In this document: positions 14,874 through 26,210 of the stretch, piece by piece | How positions within the stretch are numbered: position 1 is the first letter of the stretch | How the letters are laid out: every line of letters starts with the position of its first letter | From: Lichenostomus cassidix | Lineage: Eukaryota; Chordata; Aves; Passeriformes; Meliphagidae | Direction: 5' to 3' | Length of the DNA: 64,000 nucleotides | Assembly (NCBI GenBank): GCA_008360975.2 | Contig: CM039182.1 | Location: forward strand, 93,578,443 to 93,642,442 | Translations under genes and position numbers: made by a program | The notes under the pieces: model-generated | Seen by the model: the letters and a program-made list of their open reading frames with translations, nothing else | The model's database searches: none | Told to the model about the DNA's origin: nothing

Positions 14874-14966
14874 AATCAGAGAATCATATTTGGGTTGGAA
14901 GGGACCTTAAACATCAACTATTTCCAACCCCGACACAGGCAGGGACACCTTCCTCTAGGAAGGTGC
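14874..14966 (-). mobile_element. CR1 LINE fragment (3' end)
   Basis: The plus strand reads AGAATCAT, then TTTGGGTTGGAAGGGACCTT, then TTCCAACCCC, then GCAGGGACACCTTCC. This is the reverse complement of the typical avian CR1 3' end, so the element points to the minus strand. It is a short, 5'-truncated copy, as is usual, and is diverged from the consensus. CR1 is the dominant bird retroposon, which supports an avian origin. Confidence 0.88.
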
Positions 14967-17900
14967 TATGATGGTAACATACCAGGGATATCTCCCTATT
15001 TACCTAAGCCTTAGAAAGTTAATGCCTGTGTTAGCTCAATGAGGCTCCACAAATGGCTGGAGATCTTTCTCTGTACTCTGTAGCTCTCCATCTGTGAAAG
15101 AAGAGAAACATTTCCTCATACCTTAGTGGGGCTAAAGGAGGACAAAGCCGTGATGGCTTGGGAAGCTCTCAGACCCGAGTGACAAGTACCAGAAGAAATG
15201 ACCATAGAAAATGACTCATGCTGCCTCTGGAGCAGTCTTTCAACAGCAGGCAATAAACCAGGCATGGGCCACCCACTAAACCACGGGGACAAATGACTGA
15301 AAAGCAGTGTTCAGTGAGCCTCTGCACCCATCTGTGGCACTGCAGAGCACATCCCCTGCAATGCTGGGAGGCAGTCACCCCCATGCTACAGCCAAACCAC
15401 AGCTGGTCCACTGGGGCAGGAGCCTCATTCCTGCTGCTGGGTGTCACATGAGGGAGGAGGAGCTGAGCCATGAACCCTCCTTAGAAGCAGAGAGGAGAAG
15501 AAATGGGTCCCTGATTCTCTGCAGGAGCTTTGAGAGCTCACTACTGGAGAAGAGCTGTTTTAGGTCTCTAGTAAGAAGGCCCAGCAAATGGGGACAAGAG
15601 GACAAACCCAGCACGCAGGGGAGAAGAGCAGAGTGGCAAGAGTTTCTCCCACATTTGCACTTTCTCTATTGAATCTTTGAGTTAGATACCCACAGAGTGC
15701 AAGAGCAAATGAGTTTATCATCTTCTGTTGTTGACTCCAACAAACATGGTGCCTGAGGCTTGGCTCCTGTTCCTTGGCAGCAGGCTTTTGTCCACCTCAT
15801 TGACCTCCCACAGATCATATCACAGCCCAGCAAGACACTTTCTGTAGCAGGGTGGGCCATAGGCAGGATGACCTAGTTTGTTCCTATCAGAGCCAGCCCT
15901 TTACCTGCAGGAACAAGAAATTCACTCATGGAATTGAGGAAAACAATACCAAAACCAGGTGTGTGGCGAGGGGTGTCTAGAGACTCTCGCAGGCCACTCA
16001 GCATTTCTCTTGTGGATCCAAGCTACTAGACAGAAACGCTCCTGGAAATTTCTGCTTCCATTTGCTTTAAATATCCACAGTACCTTCTGTCCCTGGATTT
16101 TATCATCATAGCTTGCATATGGCTTTGAGGCAGGAGTCTGAGCAGAAATGCCCCACATGGTGCCCAGCTGCTCTGGGCCAAAGCAAGGCAGCCATCCTGG
16201 TGTTTGGATGCATCCCTCTAGGTTTCTCTTCACCTGCCATCCCCACCAAGCTGCTGCCAGCCAAAAGTGCCATTTTGTCTGTTCAATGTGTCACCACAGC
16301 ATCAACCTCTCTGCTGCTCTGGCAGGAGCAGGCAGCAGGCTTGGGACATACGTGTCCCTGTCTGGGTCCTCAGCTACAAACACAAACCCAGGCTTCCCTT
16401 TGCTTTTTCCTCTTAACCTTGAATTAAAGCACAAGAATAAATCAGCTGAATTATCTGCACTGCAAATTCATAGGCAAAGCTTACAGACTGCAAGCAAAAA
16501 TAAGCAGAAGAAAGAGTAAGGCTGAGAGGATGGACAGATGTCCCTAGCAAGGGAAAAATCCTCCTGGAGCTGGGCATCTGGATTTCACAGCTACCAAACA
16601 CCAGCAATCCTCACCATATGCTGAGCAGAAAACACAAACCTGTTCTACACCCCCAGCAACAGAGGAACACATTGGCAGATAGAAGAAGCTTAGCAGGATT
16701 CGGGGGAAAGTCCTGAAACTCTCTCAGAGTAAGACATCTGCTAGCAAGGACTTTATTTACCACAGAAAGGAGTCCTTTCCTTCCTTTGGTGACTCTCCAT
16801 ATCTGGATGAGACGTATTCTCTGTGGGTGTCTCCTCTCATGGAAATTCGGAGGTGTTAGAAGACCATTCCTGACCTGGAGGGCCTACAGCACTTGCTATG
16901 GCTGGATCTCCAAACCCAACGCTGTGTCCTGCAAGGCACCACAGGGTCAGTGGAATGTGGCCACCAACTTGCCTGTTGCTGCCCTGGGCATTGATGGAGA
17001 TGAAGGGGAGAACAGAGAGGGAAAGGGAGCTGGATTTGGGTTCTGAGTATGTGCTTGGGTTTTGCCTTCCTGTTGTAACTGCTCCTCTTCTCTCAGCTCT
17101 GCTGTGTGTGGTTTTGGTATGTATGAGCAGTCATGGCTTTTGGTTCCTGAAAATTCAGTTCTGTTTCTGCTCTCAGAAGCTCCTTAACAAGCTCAGTTCC
17201 TAGCAGACCAAGAATCAAAGGTTCTGACTCCTACCCTTGCATTTGCTCAATCTTTTTTTCTCCTTTGTCTCACCAGATGTCCCCTCGTGACACTCAGCTT
17301 ACCCAACCAGACCTCCCAAGGAGCTGGATTACTTTCAAAATCTGTCTGTTGAGCATTGCACGGATCCTGAAACTCGTGGCTACTTACATATCAAGGGATG
17401 CATCCCAGCAGAGGCAACTAACTAATCACCCATTCTTCTGCTCTCTGAATAACCAGGTGGATCACTCCCAAACACGACAAAGTGGCAATGGGAATCTGTG
17501 TGCAGGATCTCCAAGAAGCCGAATCAAGACATGCAGAAGCTGCAGTAAAGCAATAAGGATTCAAAGCAGTAAGAAAGAAGGATTCCAGGCCATAAGAATG
17601 ATCAGGTTTGGGGAATAGGGAAGAAAAGCCACCCCAGAATTAAACTATTGCTGCCTGGGGTATTGCTATTCTTACTCATCAGAAATTCCCAGAACCCGAT
17701 GGCTCTCAGTTAACATTGACCTCCAGGGCAGGACTATGCAGTACAACTGGTCGCTCAAAGTAGCCTTGATAAATGTGTTGCTGCCAGAAGACAAGAATGT
17801 GTTTTAAACAAGGTCAGGTGTCCTGTTACATTGCAGGACATAATCCTGGTTTGTGTATACACACACATCAATTTCAATTGCACGATACGTGCTGGATCTA

Positions 17901-18469
17901 CCTGTCTACAGTAGATCTTTGCTTCTTCACCACTGCTCCCAAATCCTTGGCCATCATTTAAGAACATCCTACTGGAAAAAGGCAAAACTGGTTTTCTACA
18001 TATGTAGTTGGTGGAAGCTCCTGGCTTGTGCTCTTCCCAGTCAAAAATTGTCTTCTGATAATGGCAAAAATCCCACTATATTCTACCATTTTGAAAAATA
18101 AAAACTTTAAATATATATAGTGTTCTTTTTTCCCCCCCCAGTTAAAAGAAAAGCCTTGTTTCCTTTGCTGGGCATATTAAATACTTTCTTTAAGTAGCCA
18201 AAAATAAATATCTGTTTAAAGCAGTACATAACATGCATAGCCACTGGAGGAATTAGTCAGTCCCAGGTTGAGGGCTTCCTATTAGCTTTACTTATTCCAC
18301 ACACAAGGCAGATTCCACAGCAGACTGCATTTGGTTTTCAACGCCTGTTTTCCCCATAGTTTTATTTACCAATCTTAAAAAGGATAAACAGAGAGCCATG
18401 TGCTTACATCTTTTGAAGAGCATATTTCCTCATGCTCTACAAGAGGCTTCTTCGAACACTCATCATTCG
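14967..18469. other. Intergenic sequence, no gene seen
   Basis: Several frames of 100-123 codons (for example 15,307-15,672, 16,148-16,519 and 17,265-17,618 on the plus strand) have no recognisable domains and overlap others in different frames. I treat them as chance. The stretch marks a visible shift from GC-richer text on the left to AT-rich text on the right. No transposon was recognised. Confidence 0.4.
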
Positions 18470-19080
18470 CAATTGTGCTCTTGGAAGTTTTAGCAATATT
18501 TGTTTCAGATAAGTTTATTTTTGTATGATTGATTGAAATCTCAAGCTGCAATTAAGAAAATTGCAGCGAGAACCATTAAAGGAGTAGCGTCATTTTCTCC
18601 CCTTTCCTCTAAAATGTCAGGTTTCAATGTCACCGCGAGATAACCCAATCGCGTGCTTGTACACCCGGGCTGGAGTAAGCGGAAAACTGTCTGGAGTACT
18701 AATTACAAATGACTGGAAATAATGACACGAGGCAGAAGGAAATTGAAAGGCCCTGGTCCCTATCAGTTACCCGCCCAGGTGTGTGTGCAGAGACGCAGGT
18801 TATTGTGGAGCCGTCTATTTAGTAAATACACAAACATCCATCCCCACTTGTAGAGCAGCTTCAGTCCCTCCCCCATCTCCCTCTGTCTCTCTGCCCTTTC
18901 TTTCTCTCCAATTATAAACCAGCACCAGGTTTTCTCATCAGCCATCTCCATGTCTCCAAATGGCTTTTCAGTGTCAGGCCTATCAGGAAATTAACTCATC
19001 ATGCAGTGACAGCTGCTAATTTTTTCCCCTTACATGTCAGATGGATCGCCTGCTGAAGCTAATAATGAATCACCAATCCC
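18470..19080. promoter_or_regulatory. Candidate conserved non-coding element downstream of ZNF407
   Basis: The block differs from its surroundings. It keeps about ten CpGs within about 250 bp (18,560-18,815) in otherwise AT-rich, CpG-poor sequence, and it packs developmental-type motifs. These include GCGTCA (18,588-18,593), TAATTA, AATAATGA, TGACAGCTG (19,007-19,015; MEIS-like plus E-box), TAATAATGAATCA and TGATTAG. A perfect 9-bp inverted repeat lies at 18,545-18,567. It has no open frame and no transposon match. The enhancer reading is inference; TSHZ1 is a plausible target if gene order is as in human. Confidence 0.4.
18545..18567. other. Perfect 9-bp hairpin in the candidate element
   Basis: GCTGCAATT (18,545-18,553) and AATTGCAGC (18,559-18,567) pair perfectly around a five-base loop (AAGAA). 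It may be a paired protein-binding site or an RNA stem. Confidence 0.9.
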
Positions 19081-20160
19081 TGATTAGAAGGTGCTTCCGA
19101 AACATATAACTGCCATCTGAGCTAACTTTTTTCTTCATATAAAATGATATCACCCTAGAGGAGCAGAAAACGAATTGTATTCTTCAACAAGATGGAACAG
19201 GGGTAGCCTGTTTGAGTGAGTCACATGCTATCTTAAAATATAGGCTAATATTGCTCTGTAAAATAAGTGAAAACTCACAGCTCTTCTTTGTTTTTGGTAA
19301 ATGAATGACCTTTTTTTCTGTTACTTAATCCTCTCACTTGAACTAACTTAGTTTCAAATTTCAGTCTTCACCCTTCTCTCTTTATTCTGTTTACAGCTTT
19401 TGTGCTCAGGAAGTCTACTGAGCAGGGAAAGTTGGAGAAAAGCCCCAGAGGTTGCTTTATGAGGCTTCTGCCTACCACAATGCCAGCTAAATGTACTGCC
19501 CTGCCAGCAGCTCCAGCCCCATCTCTCAATCCCCAAGATTTTCTGAAGGGGACTCACCTGCATTTCAAGCCCAAGTTCAGCCCAGCGCCAGCCCGAGGCA
19601 CAACAACTTTCAACACAGAGATTCCTACAAGCTTTTACATGAGCTGGATCCACTGTCCACGAAGATCACAAATGTATTTCTTCCAGGACTCAGAGCTAAC
19701 ACTCCTGGTATTAAAGCAGCATTTATAAATGACAGCAGTGCTTGCAGCACTATGCGCAATCCACATGTGCATAACCACAGCACATCATCTCCCTGGCTCA
19801 CCTCACTTCCATAGCAGAGTGCAGCTGAGAGCCAGGCAGACTGATATGTTACTGTGGGCCCTTTGGGTGGTGTTGGGTTTTGGGTTCTTTTTTTTTGTTG
19901 TTTTTATTATAGGAAATATTTCTCTAAATATAGTTTCCAGCTATCTCTTATCTCTCATTTTTCCCCAAAGATGGAGCCTGAATTCAGAGGCCAGGATACA
20001 CTGCCTCAGGAGGTGTGTGTCTGATTCTGAAGAAATGGAGGGTGAAACTGCTTGCCAGAAATGTCTCTTCTTTCTCTGTTTTTGTCTTCACTTAGGATTT
20101 TTGGTTCACTTTTGGTGGGGTTTTGTTTTTTGCTTGGTTGATTTTTTTTTTGTTTGGTTT

Positions 20161-20161
20161 T

Positions 20162-20192
<31 letters not shown>
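20161..20192 (+). repeat. (TTTA)8 microsatellite
   Basis: Eight perfect TTTA units follow a T/G-rich stretch and end in a run of T. On the minus strand it reads (TAAA)8 and could be a tail-derived repeat. Confidence 0.95.
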
Positions 20193-21730
20193 TTTTTCCC
20201 CTGCACACTAGTTCACTGGTTCTTAAATACTTACATTTTTACTATTTCACATAGTCACAGAATAATCCAACTTTTTAAATGCTTATTCAGAACGGATAAC
20301 AAAGAGGAAATTGAGCCAATGGTTCTGGCAGTCAGAACATCAGAAGGCAACTGGCTGACATGGGAATACTGCCCCTTCAACAATCACTTCCATTACAGCA
20401 CAGCCCTTGAATTCTCTGGAGACAGGCAACTGAAGGTATTCAGACCAAACAACAAAACACACTTTTAGTGAATGGCTGCTTGGGCTATGGAGCTGCCTAA
20501 ATCCACCATACAATTCTGCGATGCTCCGACAATGGACATTGCCTGTGGCAAAGGATTCCTGCAGCTCCATGCCTGCTCCTGGACATGTCACAGGCACCTC
20601 ACCAGCACCAAGCTGACCCCTCAGGGGTCAGGGCGTTTTCAGGTGCTGCTCTACTCTAAGTGCCTCCCTCTGCTGCCTAATATTCTCTGCTCTCCAAGGC
20701 AGAAGGCATGGGAATGCTTGTAAGATCCATAGAACAATCCAGCTCATCTCCTCCCATATAATGATATGGGACAACACCAGGAGCTCTGGCACAGGAGGGA
20801 GACAAATGTCAGAGATGTTTCCTAGGCCCTGGAAGAGATCTCCCATAGCCTCAACTTTCAGTGTATGGCAGTTTTAGCACAGGGCTGAGACAGAATGTGG
20901 AGTCCTTAGGCAGGATGACAGCACAGGAACGAATGTCACCCTTGATTTCTAATGTTACATTTGTAGGGCACTAATAAGTTAACTTTAAAGTGCACATTAA
21001 AGAGAAGAAGAAAAAAAAAGGCCCTAGGAAAATATTAGCTCTCCTGATCAGGCTGCACTCAGAGAAAAGTATCGTTAACCTGAGCTCCCAGGTAATTACA
21101 GCACATGGTAGGTAGGTAGGTTAGTGAATCCTTCCCAGTGCTCCCAAGCACAGGAACATCTACCACTGGGGCTTTTTTTTATGCAAAGGTCTGCTCTTTT
21201 CATTGTGCATACAATGTGATTGCTGGTTTGACACTGCAGGCTACACTGGTTTTATGAAGGATTAAATGCCACCTGAGACATATTTATCCTAAATAAATCA
21301 CAAATGGTAAACTGCAGCATGTCAGTGTCAACACCCTGTACTGCAGCAGAAAGGTTAGCCATACAGGACTAAGCACAGCGAAGAATTAGCATCCAAGCTG
21401 CAAGACCACAGGGCTACAGTTAACAGGAGAAATGATCAAGAAGAAATATTTCCACTGAAAAACATTCAGTTTTTTGAACATCTGTGAGAGTCTTGCAGAG
21501 GGCCATCATTTTGTAAAGGTCACCTTTTTCCTGATAACAAACGGGAGTTGATCCTGTCACTGTTTGCTGAAGACAGTATTTAAGAGTAAGTGAACAGCCT
21601 GTCACTTTTAAGAAAGATGAGCAAGTCAAACTCGCCTAATTATGAATCTTGATGTCTAACTTGAAATTTACTTTTTTGGGGGTTTGACAAAGACACAACC
21701 TCAACTCTTGGAAAATAATAAAATTTGAAA

Positions 21731-21744
21731 AATAATAATAATAA
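21731..21744 (+). repeat. Short (AAT) repeat
   Basis: AAT units are repeated between four and five times in an A-rich stretch. Confidence 0.85.
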
Positions 21745-22109
21745 GAGATGAAAAGGCAGCAGTATCTTGTAGCCCCAGAATGAATCACCTTTTCTCAGCA
21801 GCCCTATCAGAAAATACATTTTTAAATAGTTGCTTCAGGAAGGAACTATTGTTTTACCCCACCCCAACTTTCTTACAGTTGATAATTTTAAGATATTAAA
21901 CATGATAGGAAACCCAGTTATCTCTAGAGTCAGCATGGCTTATACGCTAAACACTTACACAATTATATTAAGCATGCATGAGGCACACTTCAGAAATTAG
22001 ATTCTTTTATCTTTATCTATCTAGTGAGCTAGAGAAAGGAAAAAAGAAAAAAGAAAATGCACAGACATAACAGATAGCATTCGTTTGCTCCTGCTGAATG
22101 CCAGTTCTG

Positions 22110-22115
22110 TTTATT
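22110..22115 (-). terminator. Likely main poly(A) signal (AATAAA)
   Basis: The plus strand reads tttatt, giving AATAAA on the minus strand. About 35-80 bases downstream the minus strand has a G/U- and U-rich stretch (revcomp of about 22,030-22,075, with TGTCTGTG followed by C/T runs), as expected for a downstream cleavage element. This makes it the better of the two signals. Confidence 0.6.
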
Positions 22116-22158
22116 GTTTAATATTAAAAATCATGATGCTTCATTTTAATGCTAACAT

Positions 22159-22164
22159 TTTATT
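22159..22164 (-). terminator. Upstream alternative poly(A) signal (AATAAA)
   Basis: This is a second AATAAA on the minus strand, about 49 bases before the likely main signal. The sequence after it is A/T-mixed and lacks a clear U/GU-rich element, so it may be used weakly or not at all. Confidence 0.4.
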
Positions 22165-23124
22165 TGAAAGACAAAAAAAAATCCCCAAACCTTGCCAGTT
22201 TATATTTTACAATTTTTCTAAAGAAACAGAAGCAGTTTTATCATGAAACAAATATTTTCAACATGAACTTGCATTGAACAATTGCAGTATATCCACAAGT
22301 AAATAACTGACATTCTGGACTAAGCAAGAAATACAAGGTCACCTTTTTTTTTCCCCTACTTGTTAATGTCAATGTCAGAATTTTCTTTAGAAATCCTCCT
22401 AACGTTTGAGAAGTAGCTCACAAAATGAACTGCAAAATGGTATTTATATGAAGCACTATTTATAAGAAAAGCAAAACACTGACAGTGACAATATTTTTTT
22501 CAAAAAATGCACATTTCTTATGTAGGACTCTCATCTAAAATTAAGTGGAAGTTACAGGCATCAAGTTCTTCTTCCCGAATATGTATAATCAAGGATTTTT
22601 TGAAGTGTAGCTTTGTTGAGCTCTTCTTTAGGGAAATTCTTATGTGTTACCATGAAAGAGTAAAGTACTATGAAAACTTTCATTTAAATGCAAAAAAATC
22701 CTTATTTTGATGACATATTTTTAGCCAAGCATGTTTTAAAGTAAGATTTTAGAAAGCAAAATGTCACCTGTTCTACTTTAAAATGAAGAAGGGCACCGAT
22801 TACTGTATGTAAGCTTACCTGTTCACCTTGCTATTGTGGGGTTTGTATTTTTTTGCGTATTTATCTGTTCACAAAATGTACATGTAAGTGCAATTATTTT
22901 ACTCCTGTGATTATGTTATACAAAAATGACAGAAGGCAGGGAATTACCCTGAGATAAAACAACATTAAAACAAACAACAAAAAAAAAACAACAAAGAAAG
23001 CACAGAACAGAACAATTCCTACTTTGAGCAGGGGGCTTTTTATCCTGTTTTGAACCCTAATATGCTTATTTTATAATAATCCCATATAATAGTTCTTAGA
23101 GCTATTGTAACAAAATTGTATTAT

Positions 23125-23198
23125 TCTCTTCAGTGAACTCCTCCTATCAGCAGGGTATGCATTTGTTACCTGGCTAGGAGGAGGTTCTACTGAGAAGG
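23125..23198. other. Long imperfect hairpin inside the 3' UTR
   Basis: The left arm, plus strand 23,131-23,146 (CAGTGAACTCCTCCTA), pairs with 23,175-23,192 (TAGGAGGAGGTTCTACTG) with only two one-base bulges. An inner stem pairs CAGGGTA (23,151-23,157) with TACCTG (23,067 offset aside, at 23,167-23,172), closing a loop of about nine bases. Weaker pairing continues outward to about 23,125 and 23,198. At least 22 base pairs form in total. It could be a structured mRNA element, a pre-miRNA-like hairpin or a decayed inverted-repeat transposon. I saw no 8-bp target duplication around it. Confidence 0.75.
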
Positions 23199-23287
23199 CT
23201 GTACAGAAAACGTTCCAGGAATACAGTGCCTCCATGATTCTGGTAATATCCAGCTCTGCCCTGCATCCAGCCTACAAGTGAAGTTCT

Positions 23288-24639
23288 TTATGCTTCTTGT
23301 ACTTTGTTATAATCTCTCTGGCCTTGAATTACCTGTGAGCCACCTTCTGTATAGATGACCATGCTTGTTAACTGTTCTCTCGCTCTATCGGGGGATACAG
23401 CTTCTGCTTTTACAGCAGTACCAGCCTGCAGAATGTCCTGGGACTCAGCTGTCTCTATCACAGCATGTGAGTACACACCAGGCTCATCCTCCATGTCTGG
23501 TGGCAATTCTGTGACGATGTAGTGCGTTGCACCTTCAGAGAAGTCGCCATCAGAACCCTGAGCCATGGCTTGAGCTAATTCTTCACTGACAATAATCTGT
23601 GATATTTGCCCATCTGACTCGACTAAATCCATGTGTTCACTCTGGACACTGAGCGTGTGGCTACCAGCTTCCTGCATGATTATCTGAGAGCCTTCTCCAG
23701 CTACCATATGCACAGTCCCTTCCTCATTTACAATGACCTGAGTGACACCTTCTTTCATGAGCTGGTTGGCCGCAGCCGTGTCACACACAGCAAACTGCAG
23801 CACTCCTTGCACCACATTCTTGAAGGCAGCCTGCGCTCTCTCCTGAGATGCAATTAAAGTCGATGGGTGCATGACCCGTGTCACAACTTCCACAGGTTTG
23901 GTATCTTCCTGATCCTCCTGAACTTCATGGAACATTTGTATTTCTTGTCCCTCTGCATCACTGGGAATGCTGGGTATCTCTGGGTTCGGCATTTGCAAGA
24001 AGTCTTTGTGACCAGACCTGCATCTGTCAAGGAGTCCAGATTTGTTTTCCGCTTCACCCAGCTCTGTCACAGCACAAAGCAGGGCATCTAAAGCCGAGGA
24101 GGACTCTGGAGGATGGACTGTAGCTTCAGAAGCATCTAAAACTTCTTGCCGCATGATCTGCTGCAGCACCGTGCTGCTGGAGTCAGGCACCGCGTCGATT
24201 TGAACAGCCTCCTCCATGTCAGCTCCCGCTCCCTCAACCACCACCACCTGCGTGGCACCGTCTGCCAACTGCTCCGTAAGGATCTGCTCAGGAACCACAC
24301 TACTCATGTGAGAGCCATTTTGGTTTGTGGCTATGACTTGCCCGTCCTCTGTGATGTGGACCACCCTGGCCATCTGCCCCGCCATCGCCAGCGTCTGCAG
24401 GGTGGCTGCTGCTGTCTCTTCCACGGAGGCATCGATGGCGAAGTCGCCGTCGTATCCTTGGATAATAATGAACTGCTGAACTTCTTCGGGTGACTGTGGC
24501 TGCCTCCTGCTGCCCCGAAAGGCCTTCTCCTTCACTGGAGAAACGTCTCCCAGTGCTGCTGCGGTAAAAGGGCTCGTAGTTTCCACAAAGGTTGCTCCTT
24601 GCCCCTTCAGTCGGCACTCGTAGGACTTGGACACAATGC
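23288..24639 (-). CDS. ZNF407: ZNF407 terminal coding exon (C-terminal tail, partial gene)
   Basis: This is the 3'-terminal coding exon of a large C2H2 zinc finger transcription regulator that acts in the nucleus. The open frame runs from the acceptor at 24,640-24,641 to a TAA at 23,288-23,290, about 450 codons. The intron cuts a codon after its first base, and the first full codons read IVSKSYECRLKGQG. I recognise it by long stretches shared with vertebrate ZNF407, for example EEVQQFIIIQGYDGDFAID (exon residues about 53-71), ALDALLCAVTELGE (184-197), THYIVTELPP (372-381) and a C terminus ending in VQEA. No C2H2 finger is present, so all fingers lie in exons beyond the right edge. The tail is acidic, with short recurrent beta-branched motifs (TQVVVVEG, TQVIVNEEG, SQIIMQEA, SQIIVSEE, SQVIQG), which suggests an activation or protein-contact region (inference). 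The frame has no internal stop. An in-frame ATG at 24,653-24,655 lies in the intron and is not a start. ZNF407 has been linked to PPARG-target and GLUT4 regulation and to human neurodevelopmental disease (family knowledge). Confidence 0.86.
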
Positions 24640-24665
24640 CTGCGAGATAAAACACGCTGTTAACG
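24640..24665 (-). other. Splice acceptor of the ZNF407 last exon
   Basis: On the minus strand the intron ends TTTTATCTCGCAG, with the AG at 24,641-24,640, directly before the exon sequence GCATTGTGTCC. A TTAAC sequence about 20 bases upstream could serve as branch point but is rather close. Homology of the frame starts right after this AG, which sets the exon boundary. The intron phase is 1. Confidence 0.8.
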
Positions 24666-26210
24666 TGGTATCATGGCAAGTATCAGTTCATTACTTTAAC
24701 AAATTGTAGCTTAAATGGAAAAAAAATTCCTTGACAATTTTTAGATTTCATTGGCAGAAAACATAGATAAAATGAGCAAATGAACAAAACCAATTTGCAT
24801 GTTTTCCAAATAACATATTTACAGGTTGAAGTAATTGCTGAGTGTAACAATTCTTCAGCTTATTAACAATTTAAATGTGTTTTTAAAAATATTCCATATA
24901 AAAAAAGCCCAGATAAATACAGTATACAGTTAAAAGCCATTAACATATCTTTTATAGAAGATCCTATTGGTGATATTTCAGTACTTCAGTAATGAATTTT
25001 AGGATTGTATATTACATTAAACATATCTTGGCATAAAAAATGGTGGCCGATCTTCTTTATACCCTGCTTTTGCTGGTGAGGTGATTGCCATGCTGTCATT
25101 TTGATGCTATTGTCTTCCCCATCCTTTTCCATCCAGCATCTTCTCCAGCACATGTGACTGACTCAGTCACTAGCCCAGTTATTTGGAGAAAAAACGCGGT
25201 AATACTCCTACCCTAAGCAGGATATTTTATACAATCTCATCCAGAGAAACTCCAGTTACACATCTTAATTACTTCTGCATGAAATCAATTAACAAACTAT
25301 AATACCTGTAACCTTTGTTTTCCAGCTGCTTGCTCTGCCACCCAGTTTGGTTTTGTGTCACGGAAGGTTTCCTTCTCAACTCTCACCACTGACAATAAAG
25401 CTTCAGCAGGGCAAATGGTGCCCAAGGCTGTACAAAGTCAAGGCCATTACCCTTCAAGGATGGCCCACGTATTTTTGGGAAGATATAAATGAGAGGACCC
25501 TGTGACCAGCTTTGTGGGCAGCCATGGAAGGACAGCTTTATCCCTCGCTGTCTCCCCATGGCAGTGACATCCATAAGCACCCATGAAGCTCCTCCATGTG
25601 CTGTGAGCAAGCCATGGAACACAACCAGTGCACACAGAGAAGAGTGGGTGCTGGATGTTGCAAATGAGGTGAGTGTCTAATGACAGATGGGCCTGGGGAA
25701 GGCTGATTAAGTCTATACTGCTGAGACTACCCATACCCACACTCCAGTTTAAATTCAACGACACAAACGGAAATCACATCTCTGGAATAGCAGGTGCTAT
25801 CACTAACGCAAATATCTGTGCCATTGCTTGCTTGGGATAAAAACAGGCAAGAAAAAGAAGTGACACTTACAGTCAAATTTGTACTTTCCAAGCCAGTTCT
25901 ACTGAACAATGTGCTTCATTGAACTCAAGAGACCAAGAAAATTATACTAAAGCTGGTCTAAGGAGGCTCTTTCACTCAGAGCATAGAGCTGTCAGACCCT
26001 GATCCCACAGAGAATTAAAATGGGCTCTAAAAAACAGACTCATTTGCTTAAAGGTAAGTTCACACTTAGAAGCTGACTTACTCCAAGACTGAGTACTTGG
26101 TGCCTTGCAGCGTCTAGCAACTTGAAATGTCAAGGTGTGTATCAAGCTAAAATTCCAAAATAAGATCAATCATTAAAAGACTGAGCTCTTACACTGGTAT
26201 TTATCTGCCT

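Larger units (their letters stand above)
19081..22089. other. Sequence just past the ZNF407 3' end
   Basis: No gene is seen. The sequence has a T/G-rich tract at about 19,880-20,160, a (TTTA)8 repeat, an (AAT) run at 21,731-21,744 and a GGTA-like run near 21,107-21,121. A 160-codon plus-strand frame at 19,729-20,211 is driven by the T-rich repeat and reads as a run of Phe/Leu/Tyr. The last part (about 21.8-22.09 kb) contains the presumed downstream cleavage element. Confidence 0.45.
22090..23287 (-). other. ZNF407: Inferred 3' UTR of ZNF407
   Basis: This is sequence from the TAA stop to the expected cleavage site about 20 bases past the second AATAAA. It would give a 3' UTR near 1.2 kb, all in the terminal exon. 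Read as mRNA it is U-rich, with a U/G-rich run at about 22,965-23,000. It holds a long imperfect hairpin at about 23,125-23,198, described separately. No other open frame of note lies in it; a 67-codon plus-strand frame at 22,507-22,710 is chance. The left boundary is inferred from signals only, without transcript evidence. Confidence 0.6.

Noticed and set aside
19729..20468. 160- and 104-codon plus-strand frames across the (TTTA)8 repeat.
   Set aside because: Their length comes from T-rich simple sequence; the products are hydrophobic low-complexity strings.
24146..24617. Frames on both strands overlapping the ZNF407 exon (for example 24,146-24,493 plus; 24,300-24,617 minus).
   Set aside because: They are shadows of the real coding frame, with no recognisable homology of their own.
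24653..24655. In-frame ATG upstream of the exon as a start codon.
   Set aside because: It lies in the intron; the acceptor at 24,640-24,641 and the homology starting at 24,639 show that the exon is internal to the protein.
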